The notes under the pieces are model-generated. The model was not told where the DNA came from. It searched no databases and was given only the letters and a program-made list of their open reading frames with translations. The position numbers and the translations under genes are program-made. Below, piece after piece: positions 1-7,963 of a stretch of DNA of 64,000 nucleotides (position 1 is the first letter of the stretch; each line of letters opens with the position of its first letter). This stretch comes from Thermoleophilales bacterium (lineage in GTDB: Bacteria; Actinomycetota; Thermoleophilia; Solirubrobacterales; 70-9): contig JACJWY010000004.1 in NCBI GenBank assembly GCA_020636955.1, positions 62,001 through 126,000 of the forward strand, given 5' to 3'.

Positions 1-1
1 C

Positions 2-1342
2 CTGCAGTCCACGCTTTCGGATGTCCGCAAACGCGGCAAGCTGACCGAAGCCGACGTCGACAAGGCGATGCGGGAGATCCGCCTCGCCCTGCTCGAAGCG
101 GATGTGAACTTCAAGGTCGTCAAGGCTTTCACCGCGAGGGTCAAGGAACGCTGCCTCGGCGCCGACGTCATGGGTTCACTGAACCCCGGCCAGCAGGTCG
201 TGAAGATCGTCAACGAGGAGTTGACCGAGCTGATGGGCGGGGCGGGCCGGGACCTCGTCTTCTCGAACAAGGGCATCACAGTGATCCTGATGGCCGGCCT
301 CCAGGGCTCGGGCAAGACCACCGCCACCGCGAAGCTGGCGATGCTGCTGAAGAAGGAGGGCAAGAGCGTCGCCCTCGCCGCCTGCGACGTCTACCGTCCC
401 GCCGCGATCAAGCAGCTCGAGACGGTCGGCAAACGGGCCGGCGCGGTCGTCTACCAGCAGGGCACCGACGCCGACCCCGTAGAGATCGCCGCCTGGGCGC
501 TCGAAAAGGCGAAGGAAGAAGGTCGCGAAGTCCTGATCGTCGACACCGCCGGCCGGCTCCACATCGACTCCGACTTGATGGACGAGCTGGCCCGGATCCG
601 CAAGCGGGTCAAGCCCCACAACGTGCTCCTGGTCGTCGATGCGATGACCGGCCAGGACGCGGTCGGGGTGGCCGAATCCTTCTCCGAGGCGGCCGAGTTC
701 GACGGCGTGATCATCTCCAAGCTGGACGGCGACGCCCGTGGTGGTGCCGCTCTCTCGGTCAAGGCGGTCACCGGCAAGCCGATCATCTTCGCCTCGACCG
801 GCGAGAAGCTCGAGGACTTCGAGCACTTCCATCCGGACCGGATGTCCAGCCGCATCCTCGGAATGGGCGACGTTCTCAGCCTGATCGAGAAGGCGGAAGA
901 ACAGGTTTCGGAGGAGGAGGCCGAGGAACTCCAGAAGAAAATGTCAGAGGGGCAGTTCACGCTCGAGGACTTCCTCAAGCAGATGCGCCAGATCCGCAAG
1001 ATGGGTCCGATCGGGAATCTGCTCGGAATGATGCCCGGCATGGGAGCGATGAAGAAACTGAAGGACGTCGACGTCGACGACGGTGAACTGGACCGGGTAG
1101 AGGCGATCATCCTCTCGATGACCCCGCATGAACGGGCGATGCCGCAAATCATCAAGGGATCCCGGCGCCGACGGATCGCCGAAGGCTCGGGAACCAAGAT
1201 CCAGCAGGTGAACAACCTGGTCAAGCAGTTCGATCAGATGAAAAAGCTGATGAAGCACATGGCCAATGGTCAGATGCCGGATCAGAACCAGATGGCGAAG
1301 ATGATGGGGCAGGCCCAGCGCCCCAAGATTCGCCGCCGGTAG
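2..1342 (+). CDS. ffh: Signal recognition particle GTPase Ffh (5' end cut off)
   Basis: Ffh binds signal peptides on nascent chains together with 4.5S RNA and delivers ribosomes to FtsY at the membrane. The reading frame is open from the first bases of the window, so the start and part of the N domain lie upstream. Visible are the P-loop GLQGSGKTT, the DTAGR motif, the SKLDGDARGG guanine-specificity region, and a methionine-rich M domain (GNLLGMMPGMGAMKK, then a helix around SRRRRIAEGSGT that contacts the RNA). The C-terminus ends in a basic KIRRR. It is followed after 56 bases by rpsP, an arrangement common in Gram-positive genomes. Identification is secure. Confidence 0.97.
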   Translation: MQSTLSDVRKRGKLTEADVDKAMREIRLALLEADVNFKVVKAFTARVKERCLGADVMGSLNPGQQVVKIVNEELTELMGGAGRDLVFSNKGITVILMAGLQGSGKTTATAKLAMLLKKEGKSVALAACDVYRPAAIKQLETVGKRAGAVVYQQGTDADPVEIAAWALEKAKEEGREVLIVDTAGRLHIDSDLMDELARIRKRVKPHNVLLVVDAMTGQDAVGVAESFSEAAEFDGVIISKLDGDARGGAALSVKAVTGKPIIFASTGEKLEDFEHFHPDRMSSRILGMGDVLSLIEKAEEQVSEEEAEELQKKMSEGQFTLEDFLKQMRQIRKMGPIGNLLGMMPGMGAMKKLKDVDVDDGELDRVEAIILSMTPHERAMPQIIKGSRRRRIAEGSGTKIQQVNNLVKQFDQMKKLMKHMANGQMPDQNQMAKMMGQAQRPKIRRR

Positions 1343-1398
1343 CCGGGTTCACCGTCACCGGGCAGTAAAACGGCCAAACCTGTACGATTCCGCGTCCA

Positions 1399-1653
1399 AT
1401 GGCAGTCCGCATCAGACTAAGAAGAGTTGGTTCGAAGAAGAACCCGATCTGGCGAATCGTCGTCGCCGACAAGCGTGCGCCGCGCGACGGCCGCACCATC
1501 GAGACGATCGGCCAGTACAACGCCCAGACCGATCCGTCGACCATCGTGATCGACGAAGAGCGAGCCAACTACTGGCTCGAAAAGGGCGCCCAGCCCTCCG
1601 AGCGGGTCGCAGGTCTGCTGCGGATCAAGGGCATCAAGGCCACCGGCAGCTGA
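1399..1653 (+). CDS. rpsP: 30S ribosomal protein S16
   Basis: Small-subunit protein S16 (84 aa, normal length). The N-terminus MAVRIRLRRVGSKKNPIWRI is the diagnostic S16 opening, followed by VVADKRAPRDGR and IETIGQYNAQ. The ATG is preceded by a TACGAT hexamer ten bases upstream and no convincing Shine-Dalgarno, so it may be translated from a very short leader. It heads the rpsP-khpA-trmD-rplS string. Confidence 0.97.
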   Translation: MAVRIRLRRVGSKKNPIWRIVVADKRAPRDGRTIETIGQYNAQTDPSTIVIDEERANYWLEKGAQPSERVAGLLRIKGIKATGS

Positions 1654-1668
1654 GGCCGTTTCCCGCCG

Positions 1669-1899
1669 ATGCAGGAGATGCTTTTCTACATCACGCGGGC
1701 CCTGGTCGAGGATCCTGACGCAGTCGAGGTCGAGGAACTCGAAGAAGACGGCGACCTCGTTTTCGAGATCACGGTCGGTGAGGACGATCTTGGCCGGGTG
1801 ATCGGTCGTGGCGGGCGGGTGGCCAACGCAATCCGCACCATCGCCAAGGCCGCCGCCGTGCGCGAAGAACGTCGCGTGCTCGTCGACATCCTGGACTGA
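1669..1899 (+). CDS. khpA: KH-domain RNA-binding protein KhpA
   Basis: Small single-KH protein (76 aa). The GXXG-type RNA-binding loop is seen as GRVIGRGGRVANAIRTI near residues 43-59. In Gram-positive bacteria KhpA usually sits between rpsP and rimM and pairs with KhpB/Jag in RNA binding and control of cell division. That role is family knowledge and is not shown here. It starts 15 bases after rpsP. The next gene is trmD, not rimM. Confidence 0.9.
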   Translation: MQEMLFYITRALVEDPDAVEVEELEEDGDLVFEITVGEDDLGRVIGRGGRVANAIRTIAKAAAVREERRVLVDILD

Positions 1900-1920
1900 G
1901 GTCCGATGCGGTCCGGCCGC

Positions 1921-1959
1921 ACACCCCGCCCGGGAGCACGCACACTCCGCCCGGGAGCA
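1921..1959 (+). repeat. Two-copy 21-base direct repeat before trmD
   Basis: The 18-base unit at 1921-1938 recurs at 1942-1959 with one mismatch (shared core CCGCCCGGGAGCA), a period of 21 bases. It fills most of the 65-base gap between khpA and trmD, where rimM normally lies. It encodes nothing recognisable. Confidence 0.75.
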
Positions 1960-1964
1960 GTTAG

Positions 1965-2660
1965 ATGAATCTCGACATCTTCACTCTTTTTCCGGAAGCT
2001 TTCGACTGGTTTCGCCAACAGCGCCCGGTCCGCAAGGCGATCGAGAGCGGGGCCGACTTGAATCTTCGCGACTACCGCGACTGGACCCCCCTGAAGGGCG
2101 GCCGGGTGGACGACGCCCCCTACGGTGGCGGTGCCGGCATGGTTTTGCGGGTAGATGTGGTCGACGCCGCCCTCCGGGGTGTCTATGGCGAGGGCGAGCG
2201 GCCCAGGACCGTGGTCTTGAGTCCGGCCGGCCGGATCCTTGACGATGGGCTGGTCACCGAACTGGCGGCTGAACCGGAGCTGGCCCTGCTCTGCGGACGG
2301 TACGAAGGATTTGACCACAGGGTCCACGAGCACCTCGCCGACGATGAGATCTCGATCGGGCGTTATGTGCTCGCCGGGGGAGAACTTCCGGCAATGGTCC
2401 TTGCCGACACGATCATGCGCCGCCAACCGGGCGCACTTGGTGACGAGGAAAGCGCAATCGAGGAATCGTGGTCGGAAGCCCTGGACGGTCTGCCGGAATA
2501 CCCGCATTACACACGGCCACCTGAATACCGTGGTTGGGAAATCCCGGAGATTCTGATTTCCGGTGATCACGCCAGGGTCAAAGAGTGGCGGCTTGAGCAA
2601 AGCCGCAGAAGGGGCGAGCAAAACCGCGGAGGGCGCGAGCCGGATCCGGACAAGAACTGA
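1965..2660 (+). CDS. trmD: tRNA (guanine-N1)-methyltransferase TrmD
   Basis: TrmD methylates G37 of tRNAs with SAM and so prevents frameshifting. The 231-aa protein shows the SPOUT-fold trefoil-knot motifs: LNLRDYRDWTPLKGGRVDD, PYGGGAGMV, LLCGRYEGFDHRV and IGRYVLAGGELPAM. The C-terminal helical region contains EYPHYTRPPEYRG. It ends at the edge of the first palindrome at 2660. Length and motifs are normal. Confidence 0.96.
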   Translation: MNLDIFTLFPEAFDWFRQQRPVRKAIESGADLNLRDYRDWTPLKGGRVDDAPYGGGAGMVLRVDVVDAALRGVYGEGERPRTVVLSPAGRILDDGLVTELAAEPELALLCGRYEGFDHRVHEHLADDEISIGRYVLAGGELPAMVLADTIMRRQPGALGDEESAIEESWSEALDGLPEYPHYTRPPEYRGWEIPEILISGDHARVKEWRLEQSRRRGEQNRGGREPDPDKN

Positions 2661-2683
2661 CGAGACGAGACGTCTCGTCTCGT
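2660..2683. repeat. Perfect 24-base palindrome, copy 1
   Basis: Perfect inverted repeat with no spacer, centred between 2671 and 2672. The half-site is ACGAGACGAGAC, itself a double CGAGA. It starts on the last base of the trmD stop codon. With no loop and no T-run it resembles a protein-binding operator more than a terminator. See copy 2. Confidence 0.8.
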
Positions 2684-2711
2684 GAATTCTTGACAAAACG
2701 TCAAATCCAGA

Positions 2712-2733
2712 CGAGACGAGACGTCTCGTCTCG
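2712..2733. repeat. Perfect 22-base palindrome, copy 2
   Basis: Same core as copy 1 (half-site CGAGACGAGAC), centred between 2722 and 2723, so the two centres are 51 bases apart, close to five helical turns. Between the copies lies a further inverted repeat, TTGAC-aaaac-GTCAA, at 2690-2704, whose left arm also reads as a TTGACA -35 box. The arrangement suggests a TetR-like operator pair controlling rplS. No regulator gene lies nearby. Confidence 0.8.
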
Positions 2734-2846
2734 CGTGATCCCGGAGCGGGTTGTCGTTGCCCGAGGCAGCCGGAAAGACGCTAGTTGCTCTCCTCCGGTA
2801 GGATTGCGCGTCCGCGGGCCTTCAACCGGGTCCGCTTTTTTGAGCC

Positions 2847-3503
2847 ATGAGCACCGTAATCCAGGACATCGAGAACAGCCAGCTGAGGAAGGGACTTCCG
2901 TCCTTTGCCCCGGGAGACCGCGTTCGCGTTCACTTCCTCGTGATCGAGGGGAACCGCAAGCGCCCACAGGTATTCGAGGGCGTGGTGATCAAGCGCCAGG
3001 GCTCGGGTGTCCGCGAGACTTTCACGGTCCGCAAGCAGTCCTTCGGCGTCGGTGTCGAGCGTACTTTCCCGCTCCACTCGCCGAAAATCGAAAAGCTGGA
3101 AGTTGCTTCGCGTGGTCGCGTGCGGCGCGCCAAGCTCTACTACCTGCGTGGCCGGGTCGGCAAGGCAGCCCGGGTTGCCGAGCGCCGTTGGGGAATCGAC
3201 GAGGACATGGTCGGAACCTCGGAAGCTGTGGATGCGGCTGGCGAATCGCTCGAGGAAATCGAAGAGACCACCGAGGTCGAAGGAACCGAAGCTGAAGTGA
3301 CGGAGGCCGAAGCGACCGAGGCCGCAGGGACCGCTGAGGCCAGCGAAACTCCCGAAGCCCAAGCCGCCGTCGAGGAGACGGCTGCCGAGGAAGAAGAGAC
3401 TGCCGAGGCAGAAGATTCCTCCGAAGCCGTGGAAGCGCCGGTGGCCGATACAACCGAAGAGCCCGCCGGGGACGGCGAGCAGGGCGAGAAGGAAGAAGCC
3501 TGA
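2847..3503 (+). CDS. rplS: 50S ribosomal protein L19 with long acidic C-terminal tail
   Basis: Residues 1 to about 118 are a normal L19 ([62 protein letters not shown]). L19 sits at the subunit interface of the ribosome. The protein then continues for about 100 residues made almost entirely of Glu, Ala and Thr with some Asp and Ser, predicted to be disordered. Typical L19 is 115-120 aa. The frame stays open with good codon use, so the tail looks genuine. A possible -10 TAGGAT lies at 2799. lepB overlaps its stop codon. Confidence 0.95.
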   Translation: MSTVIQDIENSQLRKGLPSFAPGDRVRVHFLVIEGNRKRPQVFEGVVIKRQGSGVRETFTVRKQSFGVGVERTFPLHSPKIEKLEVASRGRVRRAKLYYLRGRVGKAARVAERRWGIDEDMVGTSEAVDAAGESLEEIEETTEVEGTEAEVTEAEATEAAGTAEASETPEAQAAVEETAAEEEETAEAEDSSEAVEAPVADTTEEPAGDGEQGEKEEA

Positions 3504-4132
3504 GCCCGAAGATCCCCAAGCCGAAGACGGCCGGGGGGAGCTTCGTCGAACTGGTCGTAATCGTTGCGCTCGCCCTCGGGCTGGCGCTGCTTATTCAGGC
3601 ATTCCTGATCAAGCCGTACCAGATCCCTTCAGGGTCGATGGAACCGACTCTGGACATCAACCAGCGGATTCTCGTCAACCGGTTCATCTACCACTTCACC
3701 GATCCCAAGCCCGGAGATGTCGTCGTGTTCCACCCGCCGGCCGGAGTTGACCGGGGTGGCGTGGCCGAATGCGGGGCACCTCACGCCAGCGACCAGCCCT
3801 GTCCGGAGCCCACATCGGACAAGTCAAGCGAGACATTCATCAAGAGAATCGTTGCCGGGCCCGGCGATACAGTCTCGATTTCCCACGGGCTTCCCGTCGT
3901 GAACGGCAAGGTGGTTGAGCCCGACGGCTACGAAATCAATCCCTGCGGGCCCGCCGGCTCGGGCTGCAATCTGCCGAAGAAGATCACCGTGCCAGAGGGC
4001 CATTTCTTCATGATGGGGGACAACCGCGGCCACAGCGACGACAGTCGTTTCTGGGGGCCGCTCCCCGAAGAGTGGCTGATCGGCAAGGCCTTCGCCACCT
4101 ACTGGCCGCCAAACCGAATCGGTGGGCTCTAG
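3500..4132 (+). CDS. lepB: Signal peptidase I, apparent CTG start
   Basis: Type I signal peptidase cleaves signal peptides of exported proteins at the outer face of the membrane. The first ATG in frame (3638) would begin after the catalytic serine of PSGSM, so the true start is upstream. Reading back, the frame gives one transmembrane helix (about residues 15-36) and no ATG, GTG or TTG. A CTG at 3500-3502, overlapping the rplS stop and preceded by GAAGGAAGA, is the only reasonable start and gives 210 aa. Ser46 and Lys115 ([11 protein letters not shown]) form the dyad, and the [14 protein letters not shown] box is present. A sequence error or programmed frameshift from rplS is the alternative. 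Confidence 0.88.
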   Translation: MSPKIPKPKTAGGSFVELVVIVALALGLALLIQAFLIKPYQIPSGSMEPTLDINQRILVNRFIYHFTDPKPGDVVVFHPPAGVDRGGVAECGAPHASDQPCPEPTSDKSSETFIKRIVAGPGDTVSISHGLPVVNGKVVEPDGYEINPCGPAGSGCNLPKKITVPEGHFFMMGDNRGHSDDSRFWGPLPEEWLIGKAFATYWPPNRIGGL

Positions 4133-4784
4133 CGCCATCGGTGCTTCTGCGGCTGAACCTGCTCCTGGGGAGTTGTTCAGCCACGACCTCGGTCTTGGCT
4201 GCCTATTGGTGGCCGGGGCCGACGAAGCGGGGCGCGGCTGCCTCGCCGGCCCGATAGTGGCGGCAGCGGTCCTGTTCGATCGTGACTGCCTCGAAAGTGA
4301 AGGTGACGGCCGGCTCTCGGGCATTCGAGACTCCAAGAAACTGACCCCGAAGGCGAGAGATCGACTGTACCCGGCAGTGCTCGACTGTGCCGCGAAAACC
4401 GTCGTGGTGATGCGGTCGGCGCGGTACATCGACGAAAACGGGCTCCATGTAAGCAACATTGAATGTCTGGCCCGGGCGATTGAGGGTCTCGGCCCGGCTT
4501 CGGGAACGGTGACCCTGGTCGACGGTTTCGCCCTCAAGGGATGTGAGGTTCCACACCGGAAGCTGGTCAAGGGAGACAGCATCAGTGCCGCAGTGGCGGC
4601 CGCGTCGATCCTGGCCAAGGTGACCCGGGACCGCTGCATGGCACGGGCAGGACAGTCCTATGAGGGATATGGCTTTGAGTCTCACAAGGGATACGCCTCG
4701 GCCGCGCACCGCGATGCGATTCGGATGCTCGGGCCTTCCCCGATCCACCGGCTCTCCTTCGCCTCCAGCGCCTACGACAACTAG
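4122..4784 (+). CDS. rnhB: Ribonuclease HII
   Basis: RNase HII removes misincorporated ribonucleotides and RNA primers from DNA. The motif GADEAGRGCLAGP carries the DE(A)GRG active site, followed by DSKKLTPKARDRL and the acidic VDGFAL region. A C-terminal SHKGYASAAH is typical of the family. The GTG start at 4122 overlaps lepB by 11 bases. The first 25 residues precede the conserved domain, so a later start is possible. The 3' end overlaps yraN tail to tail by four bases. Confidence 0.94.
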   Translation: MGSSAIGASAAEPAPGELFSHDLGLGCLLVAGADEAGRGCLAGPIVAAAVLFDRDCLESEGDGRLSGIRDSKKLTPKARDRLYPAVLDCAAKTVVVMRSARYIDENGLHVSNIECLARAIEGLGPASGTVTLVDGFALKGCEVPHRKLVKGDSISAAVAAASILAKVTRDRCMARAGQSYEGYGFESHKGYASAAHRDAIRMLGPSPIHRLSFASSAYDN

Positions 4785-5155
4785 AAGGCGTTCTCGAGGT
4801 GGTCGTAGGCCACGAGTCGCCCTTCCCGGTCGAAAGTGATGCCGACCACGTCGAAGCGGACCTCCCGGAACCCGACCCGGCTGCCATGGCCAGCTATCCA
4901 TGCCGACGCCAGGCGCCTGATCCGCCTTTGCTTGTTCGGACCCACCGCAAGGGTGGGGTGAACCGGTCCGCGGCTCAGGCCCTGGTGCTGGGCTTTGACC
5001 TCGACCATGACCAGGGTTGAGCCATCAAGCGCGATCAGGTCAATTTCACCGGCCCGGATTCGCCAATTACGCGAGAGTATTTGCCAGCCTCGAAGCTGGA
5101 GTCTGTGGGCGCAGATGTCCTCGGCACTCTGCCCTGTTGCGCGTCGGCGGTCCAT
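4781..5155 (-). CDS. yraN: YraN/UPF0102 family endonuclease-like protein
   Basis: Small protein of the UPF0102 family, which has a PD-(D/E)XK nuclease fold; its function is not settled. The motif GEIDLIA followed by MVEVKA gives the D...ExK core. Start chosen at ATG 5155 (MDRRRATGQSAED): it is preceded by TATTTT with a six-base gap, a leaderless-type promoter. A longer frame to 5215 exists but adds residues unlike the family. It is convergent with rnhB, and this neighbourhood with rnhB and comM is widely conserved. Confidence 0.88.
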   Translation of the reverse strand: MDRRRATGQSAEDICAHRLQLRGWQILSRNWRIRAGEIDLIALDGSTLVMVEVKAQHQGLSRGPVHPTLAVGPNKQRRIRRLASAWIAGHGSRVGFREVRFDVVGITFDREGRLVAYDHLENAF

Positions 5156-5161
5156 AGTCCG

Positions 5162-5167
5162 AAAATA
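5162..5167 (-). promoter_or_regulatory. -10 box of yraN (leaderless type)
   Basis: TATTTT on the minus strand, six bases before the ATG at 5155. No Shine-Dalgarno is seen. Together with the comM box at 5307 it marks a 163-base divergent promoter region. Confidence 0.55.
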
Positions 5168-5306
5168 GGCTTGTCGGGGGCGGGATACGACCGTTTGAGC
5201 GCTTGATTCGCACACTTTTCACGTTTTCTTGAGAAGGGCAGGGCGAGATTGACGAAGGCGTGCGGAATCGTTGCTTTCGTCGAGCCACATGTGAGCGGAT
5301 CGGTCC

Positions 5307-5312
5307 TAACTT
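5307..5312 (+). promoter_or_regulatory. -10 box of comM (leaderless type)
   Basis: TAACTT, six bases before the comM ATG at 5319. No Shine-Dalgarno and no clear -35 box are seen. Confidence 0.5.
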
Positions 5313-5318
5313 GGCCGC

Positions 5319-6809
5319 ATGCTTGCCGAGACCACCTCATTCACCCTTGACGGGATCGCCGCCAGGATGATCCGGGTGGAAGTCGACGTTCACCGTGGGC
5401 TGCCCAATTTCCAGATCGTCGGCCTGCCCGACGCGGCCGTGCGAGAGGCTCGCGAGCGGGTCCGGGCGGCGACGGTCAATTGCGGCTTCGAATTCCCCCT
5501 GCAACGGATCACGGCCAGCCTCGCCCCGGCCGATCTGCGAAAGGCCGGACCGGCGATTGACCTCGCCCTGGCGACCGCTTTGCTCGGAGCGGCGGGAGAG
5601 CTAAGGATCGAGCCTCTGGCGGACTGGTCACTGGTCGGTGAACTGGCCCTGGACGGTTCGGTACGACCGGTGCGAGGTGCGCTGGCGATGGCTGAGGAGG
5701 CCCGGGAGAACGGTCGGCGGGGGGTGATAGTCCCGACGCCAAATGGACCCGAAGCGGCCCTGGCTCAAGGCATAAGCGTGCTGACCATCGACAACTTCAG
5801 TGAACTGGCCAGTCTCCGAAAGGGCGAGATCCCGGGCAGGGCGGCAACTCCGGCGAGCCCGGGCAGTCAGGAAGACCTGCCCGATCTTGCAGATCTTCGC
5901 GGTCAAGAGCACCTGCGAACCGCGGTCGAAGTCGCGGCCGCAGGCGGTCACGGTTTGCTCATGATCGGGCCTCCTGGTGCCGGCAAGTCGCTGGCCGCCC
6001 GGCGGTTGCCTTCGGTCCTTCCCCCGCTGGCCGGGGAGGAGGTTCTGGAGGTGGCCAGAATCGCCAGCGCCTGCGGGATCGGTGACGGGAAGATCAGTTC
6101 GGTTCGTCCCTTCCGGGCTCCGCATCACACGGTTTCGGCGGCCGGACTCGTCGGTGGGGGCAGTCCGCCAAGGCCAGGCGAGATCACACTCGCACATCGC
6201 GGGGTGCTCTTCCTGGATGAACTCTGCGAGTTCAGCCGACCGGCCCTCGAGGCACTCCGCGAACCGCTTGAAACCGGATCGGTCACGATTTCTCGAGCCC
6301 GCGGTCGGCAAACCCTGCCTTCCCGCTTCACCCTCGCTGCCGCCGCGAATCCATGCCCCTGTGGTCGCGGAGAAGATGATCCGGGTTGCCGCTGCACCGA
6401 GATTTCGGCCCGGCGCTACCGGGCGGCACTCAGCGGGGCACTGGTTGACCGGATCGACCTGGTAGTCGCCGTTGCACAGCCATCCGCCGAAGCTTTGGCC
6501 GGTCCACCCGGCGAGCGGTCGGCCGAAGTTCGGGAGCGGGTGGTAATGGCCCGGGGCCTCATGGCCGAGAGGCTCGGCGAGGGTCGCACCAACGCGGAGG
6601 CCGAACCGGAAGAAGTCGCGGAGTTCGGGATCACCGCCGCCGCAGCCGGGCTATTGGCCGATGCTCATCGCTCGTGGCAGATGAGCGGGCGCGCCCACGG
6701 CCGAATCCTGCGGGTGGGCAGGACTGTGGCCGACCTGGCCGGTTCCACTGCGATCGGGGAAGAGCACATGGCAACGGCGATCCAGTTCCGGAGGAGGTCG
6801 GCAACGTGA
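5319..6809 (+). CDS. comM: YifB/ComM family Mg-chelatase-like AAA+ ATPase
   Basis: ComM is a hexameric AAA+ helicase that promotes branch migration during natural transformation in proteobacteria. In other phyla it is usually just called YifB. The 496-aa protein has the N-terminal Lon-type fold (GLPDAAVREARERVRAA), Walker A IGPPGAGKS near residue 219, Walker B GVLFLDELCEF, and the sensor region AANPCPCG with a Cys-rich CRCT insert. The C-terminal Mg-chelatase-like domain ends in FRR. It is coupled to dprA, a gene for single-strand DNA handling in transformation, which supports a recombination role. Confidence 0.93.
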   Translation: MLAETTSFTLDGIAARMIRVEVDVHRGLPNFQIVGLPDAAVREARERVRAATVNCGFEFPLQRITASLAPADLRKAGPAIDLALATALLGAAGELRIEPLADWSLVGELALDGSVRPVRGALAMAEEARENGRRGVIVPTPNGPEAALAQGISVLTIDNFSELASLRKGEIPGRAATPASPGSQEDLPDLADLRGQEHLRTAVEVAAAGGHGLLMIGPPGAGKSLAARRLPSVLPPLAGEEVLEVARIASACGIGDGKISSVRPFRAPHHTVSAAGLVGGGSPPRPGEITLAHRGVLFLDELCEFSRPALEALREPLETGSVTISRARGRQTLPSRFTLAAAANPCPCGRGEDDPGCRCTEISARRYRAALSGALVDRIDLVVAVAQPSAEALAGPPGERSAEVRERVVMARGLMAERLGEGRTNAEAEPEEVAEFGITAAAAGLLADAHRSWQMSGRAHGRILRVGRTVADLAGSTAIGEEHMATAIQFRRRSAT

Positions 6810-7963
6810 AGGGGCGCAGAAAAGCGGACGGGGTCGGTGTCGATTCCCGGGCGGCATGCGCGGAATGTCTGAGGCGCAGCTGGCTGATCGCGAGGCTGGG
6901 GGCCTGGATCCAGACCGTGGTTGACGACCGGACCGGAAAGCGGACCCCGGAACTTCTGAGACTGGACACGGAGAACCTGGTGGAAGCGGTCGCCGCCAAA
7001 CGCGCGGACGAGATTCTTGCCTGGAATGACTCGTTGACCGAAGGGGAAATGGTCGCGTCAATCGAGAACGCCGGCTGCTGGGCCTGCTGCCGGCATCACG
7101 AGAGTTTCCCGGCCGGCTTGACCGATGGGGCGGATTCACCGGTTGCATTGATCGGCCGGGGTGACGGCGTGCGCCTGGATGAAATCGACCTCGAGAACTC
7201 TGTGACCGTGGTCGGTGCGCGCAAAGCGACCGGATACGGACTCGAAGTGGCGGCTTCGATCGGAAGGGAGGTCGCGGCTGCGGGGCTGAATGTGATCAGC
7301 GGCCTGGCCCTGGGGATCGATGGAGCTGTTCATCGCGGAGCGCTGGAAAGGGGACCGACCGTGGCGGTGCTTGGCTGCGGGGCCGACCGTCCCTATCCCG
7401 CTTCCCACACGCGCCTCTACCGGCAGGTAATCGATCGGGGTCTGGTCATCTCCGAGGTGCCACCGGGCGCTGACGCGTGGCGCTGGAGCTTTCCCGCCCG
7501 CAACCGCATAATGGCGGCCCTTTCCGGCATGACCGTGGTGGTCGAGGCGGCCTGGAGGTCCGGTTCTCTGATCACCGCTGAAATGGCCGGTGATGCGGGT
7601 CGAGATGTGGGGGCTGTGCCGGGTCCGGTCACCGCCGGGGCGGCGGCGGGGACCAACGAACTGATCGCCAACGGGGCCGCCCTGATCCGCGGCGGCCAGG
7701 ATGTGCTTGACCACATGCTCGGTGCGGGTGCCAGCAGGCAACTGTTCGGACCGGCGATCGACCCGTTCGAGGCCAGGGTGCTCGAAGCGGTGGAGACGAA
7801 CTGCCGGACGGTCGACGAGATCGCAGTCAGGCTAAGGGCCGGTGCGCGAGAGGTGGCGACATCGCTGACCCGACTCGAAGTCCGGGGATACCTGCGCGGA
7901 TCGCCGACGGGCACATGGACCCGCACCTCCCTGGCCGCCTATCCTTCGGCCGGTGACGGCTGA
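6806..7963 (+). CDS. dprA: DNA processing protein DprA
   Basis: DprA protects incoming single-stranded DNA and loads RecA. The Rossmann-like core is clear: VTVVGARKATGYG, ISGLALGIDGAVHRGAL, VAVLGCGADRPYP, FPARNRIMAALSG, VVVEA and GSLITA. A C-terminal winged-helix-like region follows (DEIAVRLRAGAREVATSLTRLEV). Start chosen at GTG 6806, which overlaps the comM stop as GTGA and has GGAGGAGG upstream. A longer frame from 6674 lies inside comM. The N-terminus carries two CxxC pairs (Cys18/21 and Cys91/94), which could bind a metal. Confidence 0.93.
   Translation: MKGRRKADGVGVDSRAACAECLRRSWLIARLGAWIQTVVDDRTGKRTPELLRLDTENLVEAVAAKRADEILAWNDSLTEGEMVASIENAGCWACCRHHESFPAGLTDGADSPVALIGRGDGVRLDEIDLENSVTVVGARKATGYGLEVAASIGREVAAAGLNVISGLALGIDGAVHRGALERGPTVAVLGCGADRPYPASHTRLYRQVIDRGLVISEVPPGADAWRWSFPARNRIMAALSGMTVVVEAAWRSGSLITAEMAGDAGRDVGAVPGPVTAGAAAGTNELIANGAALIRGGQDVLDHMLGAGASRQLFGPAIDPFEARVLEAVETNCRTVDEIAVRLRAGAREVATSLTRLEVRGYLRGSPTGTWTRTSLAAYPSAGDG

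Noticed and set aside
1921..1959. Direct repeats before trmD as a CRISPR remnant
   Set aside because: Only two copies, a three-base spacer, and no cas genes.
2660..2733. Palindromes as an intrinsic terminator of trmD
   Set aside because: No loop and no following T-run, and two copies with precise spacing fit an operator pair better.
7900..7952. TPP riboswitch for thiD
   Set aside because: thiD starts inside dprA. No THI-box-like conserved segments are visible.
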